Source: Scalindua sp964437425 (GTDB lineage: Bacteria > Planctomycetota > Brocadiia > Brocadiales > Scalinduaceae). From it: DNA of 54,406 nucleotides. The position numbers were made by a program, and so were the translations under genes. A model generated the notes under the pieces. That model was not told the DNA's origin. It did no database searches and saw nothing but the letters and a program-made list of their open reading frames with translations. The stretch lies in assembly GCA_964437425.1 (NCBI GenBank), contig CAYTGO010000018.1, positions 1 to 54,406 of the forward strand, given 5' to 3'. Below are positions 35,543-43,838 of the stretch, in pieces (the stretch's first letter is position 1; each line of letters opens with the position of its first letter).

Positions 35543-35947
35543 TTATTTACCCTTAATCTCTTCATATTCGTGGTAAAGTGACTCTTCTTCGTTTCTTATC
35601 CTCGCATTGAGTGACGCAACAAGACTCTGAAAATTTATCTGAAAGTCTTTATCAGTATCTCCTCCGGTGTAATCATCAAAGAACTCGTGTACAACATTGG
35701 TAAGTTGCTCAGGGTCAATTGCAAACATATCCAGTTCATTTTGCAGCTCCTTATTACTTTCTGCCTCTTTATTGAGAACCGGATAGAGTTGCTCGTTCTC
35801 CTTATTAAGATGTTCCAGCAGATACTCCTTAGCAGATATAAGTTTTGATCTGCCCTCTGGCGAATGAATTCCCAGCTGTTTAACTTCGTTAAGAAGTGCA
35901 AGAATTTCAGAATGCTCCTTTTTAAACTCTTCAATAAGTGCTGACAT
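35543..35947 (-). CDS. Hemerythrin-like (HHE) domain protein
   Basis: 134-residue four-helix protein. FKKEHSEILALLNEV, LLEHLNKENEQLYPVL, VHEFFDDY and NEEESLYHEYEEI give the spaced H...HxxxE...H...E...H pattern of HHE di-iron domains. Such proteins bind oxygen, NO or iron, or handle oxidative stress. It is cytosolic, without a signal peptide. The exported methyltransferase gene ends 14 bp upstream on the same strand, so the two probably share a transcript. Confidence 0.85.
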   Translation of the reverse strand: MSALIEEFKKEHSEILALLNEVKQLGIHSPEGRSKLISAKEYLLEHLNKENEQLYPVLNKEAESNKELQNELDMFAIDPEQLTNVVHEFFDDYTGGDTDKDFQINFQSLVASLNARIRNEEESLYHEYEEIKGK

Positions 35948-35961
35948 GTTTACTCCTTTTA

Positions 35962-36639
35962 TTAACTTTTTCTCTTGAACACTAAAAAATAGTGATATGG
36001 CATAAAGTTGTGTTTTTCTATCAATTCAAACCCAGATCTCTCTACCTCTTTTATTAAGGTATTTTCCGGAACTTTCGCCTCAATCGGAGGGCCGAATGGA
36101 GATTGCTTTGCCGGATCCCAATCAATGATGGCAAGCCTACCGGAATGTCGCATGTCCTTCCTTATATTCTCCAACATCAGGAAGGGTTTGTCCAATTCGT
36201 GGTATGTATTTGCGAGAAAGACAAGATTGAAGAAATTGTCAAGAAGTGAGGGGTCTTCCGGCTTTCCAAATATTACCCTGATATTCTTCAGCTCCAGATC
36301 TTCCACTTTTTTAGAGATGTAGTTAATCATCTCTATCTGAATCTCTTCGGCAAAAACCAGACCTTTATCCCCTACCCTCGATGCGAATGGTATAGTGAAA
36401 TAACCGGAGCCTGCTCCAATATCAGCAACAATGTCACCCTCCCCTAGATGCAGCCTGTCCATAATCTCTTCTGTATCCTGCCAGTCTCTGGGTTCTTCAA
36501 GAAGGAATATCTTGTCAGGAGGAAAAAGCTCACCGGGTGTCCTAACCTGCGCTGAAACAGAGGTGGAAAACAGAGGCAGAAAAAGGGTCAGGAAAAGTAA
36601 GGTTTTATGCACCATTAATGGCAATCTCATCTCCACCAT
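35962..36639 (-). CDS. Exported class I SAM-dependent methyltransferase-like protein
   Basis: About 225 residues. A clear signal peptide (HKTLLFLTLFLPLFSTSVSA) precedes a Rossmann methyltransferase fold: VADIGAGSGYFTIPFA is motif I, and VFLANTYHELDKP and RLAIIDWDPAK are later motifs. Export of a SAM-binding fold is odd because SAM is cytosolic; the domain may bind another ligand. The start is uncertain. ATGs at 36639, 36630 and 36615 are all possible, and the last begins exactly at the signal peptide. A run of eight G (minus strand, 36651-36658) lies about 10 nt before the first and could serve as its RBS. It is co-transcribed with the hemerythrin gene. Confidence 0.75.
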   Translation of the reverse strand: MVEMRLPLMVHKTLLFLTLFLPLFSTSVSAQVRTPGELFPPDKIFLLEEPRDWQDTEEIMDRLHLGEGDIVADIGAGSGYFTIPFASRVGDKGLVFAEEIQIEMINYISKKVEDLELKNIRVIFGKPEDPSLLDNFFNLVFLANTYHELDKPFLMLENIRKDMRHSGRLAIIDWDPAKQSPFGPPIEAKVPENTLIKEVERSGFELIEKHNFMPYHYFLVFKRKS

Positions 36640-36758
36640 TCTATCTAATACCCCCCCCATCCCAGACAAGCTGGAAAATCAGAAATCCGAAGCACAAAGT
36701 TCGAAACTATAACGATTTCGATATTCGAGTTTTTTTGCCAAACTAAGAATACATAATG

Positions 36759-38348
36759 TTACTTCTTTGATTTCTTCTTTTTGGCTCGCACGACAATCGG
36801 CCTCTTCCCTTTGCCCTCTTTCTTGAAAACGTGCAATATAATCTCTGCATCTTCAAAAGGAACTGTTATAAAGGAGAAGTTGTCAAATATTTTAACATCG
36901 TCTATTTTGCTCTCTTCGATTTTGGCTTTCTGCTTTATCAGTTTAACTAATTTACCACGCGTTATCGAATCAGATTTACCAAGTGCAACAAACAGCCTCG
37001 CAGTTCCGGTTTTATCAACGGATATGTCCCTGATCTCACTGTAACTCTTTCCGCTCAGCTCATCCTGGTATGAATGCTTAAGAAGCGCGGCAACAATGTG
37101 TTCGGGGTCCTGCTCACCCAAAAGCTCCTGCGCCATATGCATGTATTCATTATGCTTCTCATCCTTGATAATGCTCTTAATCTGTGTCTTAATCCGTGTT
37201 TTCTTTGAATTTATAATATCCTTAACTTTAGGGATTTTCTCTTTTCTAATCTTCGCTTTTGTGATCTTCTTTATAAACAGAAGCCTTCTGTACTCTTCCG
37301 GTGTAACAAACGTGATGGCAGTGCCCTCTTTACCCGCCCTTCCGGTCCTTCCTATTCTGTGTACATAATATTCGGGATCCTGAGGCAGGGAGAAGTTAAT
37401 CACGTGTGTCAGGTCATTTATATCAATACCTCTAGCAGCAACGTCTGTAGCCACCAGCATATTAGTCCTTCTTCGTTTAAATTTATTCAGTATCGTCTCT
37501 CTCTGATATTGAGATATATCTCCGTGCAGTGCGTCCGCATCATACCCCCTCTCAACCAGTCGTCTTCCTATTTTATCTACATCAACCTTGGTCCTGCAGA
37601 AAATCAAGCCATAGAAATCGTGCTCAATATCAATGATCCTGCATAATGCGTCAAACTTATCTCCGGTAGATACTTCAAAATATATCTGGTCAGTCAGGTT
37701 CGCAGTCAACTGCTCCTTCTTAATTGCGACAATCTCATAATCGTTCATATATTTTTTGGCTATACGCAATATTTCCTTAGGCATTGTAGCGGAGAAGAGC
37801 ATAGTCGTTTTATCCTGATTTGTAGCACTCATAATCAGCTCTACATCCTCAAGGAATCCCATATTCAACATTTCATCCGCCTCATCCAGTACCAGATGTG
37901 ATATATCATTCAACTTCATACTCTTCCGCTTAATATGGTCTATTACACGGCCCGGAGTCCCTACTACTATGTCTACACTCTTCTTCAAGCTTCTAAGCTG
38001 CAGGTCAATAGCCTGGCCACCATATATCGGGACTATATGTAATTTCTTACCCCCTTTTAAAGAGTTTAATTCATCTGAAATCTGAATTGCCAACTCCCTT
38101 GTTGGCGCAAGAATAAGTACCTGGGTACGTTTCGCCTTCTCCTTTATCTGCTCTAAAATAGGCAGCCCAAATGCAGCGGTTTTTCCTGTACCGGTTTGTG
38201 CCTGTCCAATCAAATCACACTCTCCTTTAAGCAGAATAGGAATTGATTTTTCCTGAATAGGAGTAGGTTCTTCAAAACCCTTCTTCTTCAGTGCCTTTAA
38301 AGTATTATCAGATAAACCCAGCTTCTTAAATTTTTCCAAAGTTTCCAT
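36759..38348 (-). CDS. deaD: DEAD-box RNA helicase with DbpA-type RNA-binding tail
   Basis: 529 residues. Helicase motifs in order: PTPIQEKSIPILL (Q motif), AQTGTGKTAAFGLP (Walker A), APTRELA, VLDEADEML (DEAD), SATMP, ARGIDI and HRIGRTGRAGKEG. The C-terminal part (about 435-510, DISVDKTGTARLFVALGKSDSITRGKLVKLI) is the DbpA/RRM-like RNA-binding domain, ending in a basic tail RAKKKKSKK. Such enzymes unwind rRNA during ribosome assembly or structured mRNA in the cold. The ATG has TGGAGAC as RBS. It is transcribed separately from the cobalamin genes upstream. Confidence 0.93.
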   Translation of the reverse strand: METLEKFKKLGLSDNTLKALKKKGFEEPTPIQEKSIPILLKGECDLIGQAQTGTGKTAAFGLPILEQIKEKAKRTQVLILAPTRELAIQISDELNSLKGGKKLHIVPIYGGQAIDLQLRSLKKSVDIVVGTPGRVIDHIKRKSMKLNDISHLVLDEADEMLNMGFLEDVELIMSATNQDKTTMLFSATMPKEILRIAKKYMNDYEIVAIKKEQLTANLTDQIYFEVSTGDKFDALCRIIDIEHDFYGLIFCRTKVDVDKIGRRLVERGYDADALHGDISQYQRETILNKFKRRRTNMLVATDVAARGIDINDLTHVINFSLPQDPEYYVHRIGRTGRAGKEGTAITFVTPEEYRRLLFIKKITKAKIRKEKIPKVKDIINSKKTRIKTQIKSIIKDEKHNEYMHMAQELLGEQDPEHIVAALLKHSYQDELSGKSYSEIRDISVDKTGTARLFVALGKSDSITRGKLVKLIKQKAKIEESKIDDVKIFDNFSFITVPFEDAEIILHVFKKEGKGKRPIVVRAKKKKSKK

Positions 38349-38467
38349 TTTGTCTCCACTAAATTTCTTACAACTTTATATCGCGTAATATACTATAAAT
38401 TGTTTAGTAATAGCTATTTAAAATTAAATAGTTAAATAATAGGTGTTAAAGTGTCTCACGAAACACG

Positions 38468-38490
38468 AAAAGACACCGAAAGTGTTCTTT
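38468..38490 (-). terminator. Weak terminator after cbiL
   Basis: Read leftward, AAAGAACAC and GTGTCTTT pair with one bulged A around a short loop, followed by a few T. It lies just after the cbiL stop at the end of the cobalamin operon. Confidence 0.35.
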
Positions 38491-38501
38491 AGTCAGGTAT
38501 G

Positions 38502-39239
38502 TTATGTATGTGTAGGCTTTCTGACAATTATAACAGACAAATACCCCTTGCCGGCACCTTTTAGAGATGGAAGGTCACGGGTAATGAACTCATCCTTCTG
38601 CCCAATATACGAGGCAAAAAGAGCATTATCAATAAGTTCCATCTCTTCCAGGAGCTCGATTACCTCGTCCAGCTTCTTTGCTACTTTCATCAGAATTACA
38701 GTATCAAAGCTGTTAAGTACCGGACGTATCTCCTCAATATTACTGGATACCGGAATAATTGCCAATTTTTCGCTCTGCTCTATCAATGAGAAGTTTGCCA
38801 GGCTTGCTGCTGCATTATAGGACGTAATTCCCGGAATGGTGTGAATCTTCTCTGCAGGAATTATATTGGAAAGCTGCTGTAATAGATAACAATAAGTACT
38901 GAATGTTAACGGATCACCGATAGTAAGATAAGCTACGCTGTTACCGTCTTCAAGTTCACGCTTTATCTCATTTGCGGATGCGAGCCAGGCAGCCTCAAGT
39001 TTAGACTTGTCCTTGACCATTGGATAGACCTGCTCAACTACCCTTTTGCCTTCGCACACGTCTTTAACGATGTCCAGCGCAAGACTGGACGCTTTTGAAT
39101 CTGCCCGTGGTGCAAAAATACAGTCCACAGACTTTATAATACGAACCGCTTTAAGCGTTACCAGTTCACTATCTCCCGGACCTACCCCGATGCCATAAAA
39201 CTCCCCTAAGCTGTTATTCATATCAACCTTACTCTTCAT
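38502..39239 (-). CDS. cbiL: Precorrin-2/cobalt-factor II C20-methyltransferase
   Basis: SAM-dependent methylation at C20 in corrin ring synthesis. 245 residues of the tetrapyrrole methylase fold: FYGIGVGPGDSELVTLKAVRII (glycine-rich N-terminus), VAYLTIGDPLTFSTYCYLL and IHTIPGITSYNAAASL. With an anaerobic set (cbiD, cbiX, cbiC) around it, the substrate is more likely cobalt-factor II than precorrin-2. It is the last gene of the operon and its start overlaps the cbiE stop by 11 nt. The ATGs at 39239 and 39221 are both possible starts. Confidence 0.92.
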   Translation of the reverse strand: MKSKVDMNNSLGEFYGIGVGPGDSELVTLKAVRIIKSVDCIFAPRADSKASSLALDIVKDVCEGKRVVEQVYPMVKDKSKLEAAWLASANEIKRELEDGNSVAYLTIGDPLTFSTYCYLLQQLSNIIPAEKIHTIPGITSYNAAASLANFSLIEQSEKLAIIPVSSNIEEIRPVLNSFDTVILMKVAKKLDEVIELLEEMELIDNALFASYIGQKDEFITRDLPSLKGAGKGYLSVIIVRKPTHT

Positions 39240-39879
39240 CCAGGAATATAACCACGTTTAAGTCACTTACCCGTATCTTCAGAATAGAAGATACATCAAA
39301 TTCTCGAATTCTCTCTTTCTCCAGTGAAAGATTTTCACAGACGAAAACCTTCCTCTCTTTTATACCAGTCTCTAACAATTTTTTAGCAATAAGCTTAACA
39401 TTGTTAGCATTATCAGTTAAGACAGCTACTTTATCGTTGTCCGAAATTCTCTTTACAACTGCCGCGAGCTTACCGGATCGCCCGTGCAGGCTCATGAAAT
39501 ATGCATCATTCCAGGTTCTGCCTATCTTGGCAAATGCCAACTGAACAGAACTGATACCCGGAATCACTTCACATTTCTCAGCACCCAGTTTATCAACTAT
39601 TAATTTTGAATAACTGAAAAACCCCGGATCACCACTCACGAGAACAACTACCTTCTTCTTCTTTTTATGTAACGACACAATTCTCGTAATGAGCAGCTTA
39701 TAGTTATTGCTCAGCACGTATGTATCTGCATCAGCATCAGGGAACAGTGACAAAAGCCTTCTACTGCCTATCAGGACTTCAGCATTAATTATATGCTGCA
39801 TTGCATACCCGGTTAAGTACTTTTTAGCACCCGGGCCGCAGCCTACAATAGTAACCTTGTTTACAATCTTTTTTGCCAA
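39229..39879 (-). CDS. cbiE: Cobalt-precorrin-7 C5-methyltransferase subunit
   Basis: 216 residues of the tetrapyrrole methylase family: VTIVGCGPGAKKYLTGYA, VVVLVSGDPGFFSYSKLIV, EVIPGISSVQLAFAKIGRTWNDA and MSLHGR, the last being typical of CbiE/CobL-N. The decarboxylating partner CbiT is neither fused nor nearby. The start is TTG at 39879 (MAKKIVNKV), inside the 3' end of cbiD (19-nt overlap), so translation is coupled. Confidence 0.92.
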   Translation of the reverse strand: MAKKIVNKVTIVGCGPGAKKYLTGYAMQHIINAEVLIGSRRLLSLFPDADADTYVLSNNYKLLITRIVSLHKKKKKVVVLVSGDPGFFSYSKLIVDKLGAEKCEVIPGISSVQLAFAKIGRTWNDAYFMSLHGRSGKLAAVVKRISDNDKVAVLTDNANNVKLIAKKLLETGIKERKVFVCENLSLEKERIREFDVSSILKIRVSDLNVVIFLDEE

Positions 39880-40949
39880 ACCTTAAAACCCTTTGAAGTC
39901 CCAACAATGTCCTTCTTCATGTCAAACATTACTGTTCCTATTTCTGTTTTAGATGAGACATATCTGCATGCCGCTTCCTGTACATCATCAGCAACACTAT
40001 TAAATATATCGAGATTATTATGTTTTCTCATGATCTCCACCATTCCCTCTACCGTTGGAGACTCTTCAAGTTCACGAACAATTGATGAATCAATCTCTGC
40101 CTTCTTGAACAGGTTGATCAAGATATCATTTGCCGGCGCTGACTCTGAGCTGTGTGTATAAAAATCACCACGAATCAGTTTTGTCAGTTTACCGGGATGT
40201 CCTCCGAGTATGACGCTCTTAAAACCGCGCTTAACACTCTCGTCCAACATAAACCCGACGAAATTACTCATCTGAATTACCTGATCACCCTCGACTTCGA
40301 AATGTTTCTTGAATCCTGTTTCTCCAATGCCTCCGGGAACCAGAACGACCGATTCGTGACCGGCAGCTTTCGCTACATCGAGCCCGCACAAAAGTGAAAC
40401 CTTAAATGAATCCAGGGACATCGGCCTGACAATACCGGTAGTCCCTATTATGGATATACCGTCAACAATACCCAATCGACCATTGAATGTCTTTTTTGCC
40501 AGCTCTTTACCTTCCGGCACGGTAACACGAACATCAATCCCGCCCGAAGTCCCAAGGACCTCTTCCAGGGACTGCCTGATCATAGAGCGTGGTACAGGAT
40601 TTATAGCCGGTTCACCCTTGTGCACCTGAAGGCCCGGTTTTGTTACAGTACCGACACCATCTCCTGCTATGAACCTGATTCCATTGCCGCCTGATCTTTC
40701 GACCCTTACATGAATTTCACAGCCGTTCGTAATATCAGGATCATCACCGGAATATTTACGAACTGCACATTCGGCAAAACTGTCACCCACCTTGCGATGA
40801 AGGAGGTTTAACTGCAATGTGACGTCGGCAGGAGTTAATAGATCTACAGATTCGGGTATAGTTCCCCGGAGCAGCCCATAAGCCGCACCCTTCGCCGCAC
40901 CGGCAGCACAACTTCCGGTAGTATATCCATATTCAAATTTATCTGGCAT
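39861..40949 (-). CDS. cbiD: Cobalt-precorrin-5B C1-methyltransferase
   Basis: Methylates C1 in the anaerobic corrin pathway. 362 residues. FEYGYTTGSCAAGAAKGAAYGL is the family N-terminus; GDGVGTVTKPGLQVHKGEPAINPVPR and LGIVDGISIIGTTGIVRPMS are strong CbiD blocks. Its presence marks the oxygen-independent, cobalt-early route. A 204-bp repeat-bearing gap separates it from cbiC upstream, so it may have its own RBS or promoter there; none was clear. Confidence 0.95.
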   Translation of the reverse strand: MPDKFEYGYTTGSCAAGAAKGAAYGLLRGTIPESVDLLTPADVTLQLNLLHRKVGDSFAECAVRKYSGDDPDITNGCEIHVRVERSGGNGIRFIAGDGVGTVTKPGLQVHKGEPAINPVPRSMIRQSLEEVLGTSGGIDVRVTVPEGKELAKKTFNGRLGIVDGISIIGTTGIVRPMSLDSFKVSLLCGLDVAKAAGHESVVLVPGGIGETGFKKHFEVEGDQVIQMSNFVGFMLDESVKRGFKSVILGGHPGKLTKLIRGDFYTHSSESAPANDILINLFKKAEIDSSIVRELEESPTVEGMVEIMRKHNNLDIFNSVADDVQEAACRYVSSKTEIGTVMFDMKKDIVGTSKGFKVWQKRL

Positions 40950-40962
40950 TTGTATAAAAGAG

Positions 40963-41006
40963 AGTGACTAAAGTTTGAAGTGATCTAAAGTGACTAAAGT
41001 TAAAAG
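40963..41006. repeat. CTAAAGT short repeat cluster, copy 3
   Basis: GTGACTAAAGT, a GAAGTGATCTAAAGT unit and GTGACTAAAGT follow one another just upstream of cbiD. It is nearly the same string as copy 4 at 43656. Confidence 0.6.
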
Positions 41007-41020
41007 CTTTTTTCCTGCAA

Positions 41021-41085
41021 TTCCCAACTGAGTCGGATCTATAGCTAGCAAACAGGGTCGCCTCGGGAGACCTGCTTTCCTAAGA
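41021..41085 (-). repeat. 65-bp structured repeat, copy in inverted orientation (left)
   Basis: When reversed, this matches 46911-46973 with about six differences. It contains two self-complementary parts: a GGTCTCC/GGCGACC-like hairpin and CCGACT/AGTCGG around a central base. The pair brackets the block from cbiC to cbiP. Confidence 0.7.
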
Positions 41086-41153
41086 TGTATTATTTTTTTA
41101 TCTGTTTTTATCTGTGCTTATTCTGTGTTTTTCCGTGGTAAAATTCTTCATTG

Positions 41154-41825
41154 TTAGCCGGCTTGCTTTTCCTTGGTGATATTGATCAATGCATTTACAA
41201 TTGAGACGGCAACTGCGCTGCCGCCCTTTCTGCCGATGTTTACTATGTAAGGGATTTGAACATCTTTTTTACTATCAAGAAATATCTTCAACGCCTCTTT
41301 AGATTCTGACGACTTTACAAAGCCGACAGGCACCGCCACTACGAGAGCCGGCACTACCTCTTCTCTTCTAATAAGATCGATGATTGAGAAAACTGCAGTA
41401 GGCGCATTGCCTACAACAACAATTCCTCCGGATATGTCATCCAGGGACTCCTGCATAGCTGTAATAGCGCGGGTCTTGCCGGACTCCTTTGCCTTTGCAG
41501 CAACATCATCATCCGCAATCCTGCAGATGATCTTTCCACCGAATTTATCTATCGCCTTGGCACTGATACCGACCCTTACCATATTGACGTCTGTCACTAT
41601 CGATTTACCTGATGATATCGCCTCTGTGGCCGCATCAACAGCCGTAGGGCTTATTATCAGGTTGTGCGCATAGTCAGTGTCGCCGGTTGCATGAATAACC
41701 CTTCTTATTATCGGCCTGAACGTTTCCGGTATATTTTCAAAGTCGACAAGATTATCTATAATATCAAAGCTCTCGTTAATTATCTCCTGCGGGTTCTCTG
41801 AATAGTCTTTAGTCTGTTCATTCAT
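41154..41825 (-). CDS. cbiC: Cobalt-precorrin-8 methylmutase
   Basis: Moves the C11 methyl group to C12, giving cobyrinate. 223 residues. RRVIHATGDTDYAHNL contains the catalytic histidine (H45). SGKSIVTDVNMVRVGI, AIDKFGGKIICRI, VVGNAPTAVFSIIDL and VPVGFVKSSESKEAL are strong family matches. It is 35 bp downstream of cbiX in the operon. Confidence 0.95.
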   Translation of the reverse strand: MNEQTKDYSENPQEIINESFDIIDNLVDFENIPETFRPIIRRVIHATGDTDYAHNLIISPTAVDAATEAISSGKSIVTDVNMVRVGISAKAIDKFGGKIICRIADDDVAAKAKESGKTRAITAMQESLDDISGGIVVVGNAPTAVFSIIDLIRREEVVPALVVAVPVGFVKSSESKEALKIFLDSKKDVQIPYIVNIGRKGGSAVAVSIVNALINITKEKQAG

Positions 41826-41860
41826 ATCTTATCTCTATCTGGACAAAATTACATTACGTG

Positions 41861-42235
41861 TTAGTTTGCGGCCTCTTCTATTCTGTCTGCTGCTATCATC
41901 GCTATACGCTCATCAGCGCCAATATTCTTTGCATAGCAGAACTCTACTTCAGGGTATTTCTTCCGCTCGTTATCTATCTCTTCAGGGATGTCCTTTAAGA
42001 CGTGATTTCCACTGAAAAGCAGAAGAGGCATAACCACGATCCTCTCTGCCCCCCTGCCTGTTAAGTCCTCAACTACCTCGGTAAGTCCGGGTTTAGCCAG
42101 CTGCAGGAATCCTGCTTCAACCATGTCCCACTTTCCCATTGTACGCAACATCTCTACTATACTGAACAAACCTTCATTACCGGTTCTCACCTTACTTCCA
42201 TGCGCCAATACAATGACGCCTGTTTTTTTACTCAT
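41861..42235 (-). CDS. cbiX: Sirohydrochlorin cobaltochelatase, short CbiX form
   Basis: Inserts Co2+ into sirohydrochlorin, the entry step of the cobalt-early pathway. 124 residues, the small homodimer-type CbiX(S). The metal-site histidines are H12 (VLAHGSK) and H78 (LFSGNHVLKDIP). It lies between cbiA (6-bp gap) and cbiC on one transcript. Confidence 0.92.
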   Translation of the reverse strand: MSKKTGVIVLAHGSKVRTGNEGLFSIVEMLRTMGKWDMVEAGFLQLAKPGLTEVVEDLTGRGAERIVVMPLLLFSGNHVLKDIPEEIDNERKKYPEVEFCYAKNIGADERIAMIAADRIEEAAN

Positions 42236-42241
42236 TATTGA

Positions 42242-43651
42242 TTACGTCCTTTCCGCTGCTAATTTATGCATTGATCTCTTTGCCATACTTGATAATAAAT
42301 TTACTGTAAGTTCCGGATTACTGCTGAAATGTATATGAGTGTAGGATGCCATAACGTTTCTCATACATATACCATCAACCCCGGTTCTTTTACCATTACT
42401 CTTCCTAGTATTGTAGGCAAACATGGTACTGTCCGGGACATCCTGAAGCTTAGACCAGTGAAATTCGTGGGCTCGAAACGTCTCCCCTTTACTGCAGATT
42501 ACATTGTCACTTGCAGCATCGACAATGACATATCCAAGCCCCTGCCTCCTTTTTTCCATCCTTGATGTGCCGTTAAGCACACTACTCATCTTAAACGATC
42601 TGCCATCACAGTCAATTAATTTTTCCAGCAGATACATCATCCCGCCACATTCACCATATATTACAGTCCCCTGCTTATGCGCCTCTAATATTGAACTCAT
42701 CATACTCTCATTCTTCATCAGTCTATCCGCAAACAGTTCGGGAAACCCCCCTCCCATATATATGCCGTCTATACCATCCGGAAGCGATTTGTCATTAAGC
42801 GGACTGAACTCTACTATCTTTGCACCAAGTGCTTCAAACAGATCGATATCGTCCTGATAATAGAAACAGAACGCGTTGTCCCTGGCAACCGCCAGCGTTA
42901 CTTCCAGCGAACTGTCTCTTTCTGTAAAGATCGTTCTATTATATTCAGGAAAACTACCTGCCGAGCCGGCTATCTCCTGTAATCTATCGATATCTATCGT
43001 CCCAAGTACCATCTGCCCAAGTTTATCATAGAGCGTTGAATTGATCTTCTGCTCCTCGGAAGGTATCAGCCCCAGGTGCCTCTCCGGAATAGTAATATCA
43101 CTCTCCTTTTTCAGATATCCAAGGACAGCGACAGAACAGGACTCTTCGATAGCATCTCTGACATAATCATAATGATTCTGACTTGCAATATTATTAAGAA
43201 TTACACCGGCGATATTGACCTCTTTGTCAAACTCCCTGAAACCCATCACAACTGCTCCCGCGCTCTGTGCAACACCCTTGGCATTTACGACAAGGATGAC
43301 AGGGATATTCAAGACCTTTGCCAGGTGTGCACTGCTGCCATGGCCTGAAGAGTCAATACAGCCGTCATACAGACCCATCACGCCCTCGATAACCGATATA
43401 TCGGCTTTTGCAGCAGAACGTTCAAAAAGTTCGCAGCAGGCGTTCTCACCCATCATCCAGGTATCAAGATTCCTGGACGCATTTCCTGTTACAAAAGTGT
43501 GATGAGACGGATCGATATAATCCGGCCCCGCCTTAAACCCCTGAACTTTAATCCCCTTCTGCACAAGGGCAGACATAATGCCTAAAGTGACTGTAGTCTT
43601 ACCCACTCCACTGTTTGTACCCGCAATCATAATTCTTGGCAGTTGATTCAT
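42242..43651 (-). CDS. cbiA: Cobyrinate a,c-diamide synthase
   Basis: ATP- and glutamine-dependent amidation of the a and c carboxylates. 469 residues. The N-terminal P-loop is AGTNSGVGKTTVTLGIMSAL. A dethiobiotin-synthase-like domain follows, then a class I glutamine amidotransferase domain with VIYGECGGMMYLLE (nucleophile Cys) and THIHFSSNPEL (His). It is separated from cbiB upstream by 187 bp filled with repeats. Confidence 0.95.
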   Translation of the reverse strand: MNQLPRIMIAGTNSGVGKTTVTLGIMSALVQKGIKVQGFKAGPDYIDPSHHTFVTGNASRNLDTWMMGENACCELFERSAAKADISVIEGVMGLYDGCIDSSGHGSSAHLAKVLNIPVILVVNAKGVAQSAGAVVMGFREFDKEVNIAGVILNNIASQNHYDYVRDAIEESCSVAVLGYLKKESDITIPERHLGLIPSEEQKINSTLYDKLGQMVLGTIDIDRLQEIAGSAGSFPEYNRTIFTERDSSLEVTLAVARDNAFCFYYQDDIDLFEALGAKIVEFSPLNDKSLPDGIDGIYMGGGFPELFADRLMKNESMMSSILEAHKQGTVIYGECGGMMYLLEKLIDCDGRSFKMSSVLNGTSRMEKRRQGLGYVIVDAASDNVICSKGETFRAHEFHWSKLQDVPDSTMFAYNTRKSNGKRTGVDGICMRNVMASYTHIHFSSNPELTVNLLSSMAKRSMHKLAAERT

Positions 43652-43655
43652 GTTA

Positions 43656-43702
43656 TAAGTGAGCTAAAGTTTAAAGTGAACTAAAGTGACTAAAGTTAAA
43701 GA
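43656..43702. repeat. CTAAAGT short repeat cluster, copy 4
   Basis: GTGAGCTAAAGT, AAAGTGAACTAAAGT and GTGACTAAAGT in tandem. Almost the same as copy 3, also between cobalamin genes. Confidence 0.6.
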
Positions 43703-43710
43703 CAATAGAA

Positions 43711-43830
43711 AAATCCAAATGCCAAATCAATGCCTGAAGATCAAATGAACTAAGCAGCAGATGCTATTCTTTAGATTTGAGCCTTTGATTTTGAATTTCA
43801 TTTGAACTTTGAGCTTGGCCATTTGAGTTT
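43711..43830. repeat. Imperfect inverted repeat rich in CAAATG words
   Basis: The left side (about 43715-43750, CCAAATGCCAAATC... ATCAAATGAA) is matched by the reverse complement of the right side (about 43784-43828, ...TTCAAATGAA, CAAATGGCCAAG). It occupies most of the cbiB-cbiA gap. A similar word pattern (AAATCCAAAATATCAAAC) follows rpiB near 14483. Confidence 0.45.
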
Positions 43831-43838
43831 GCAGTTAT

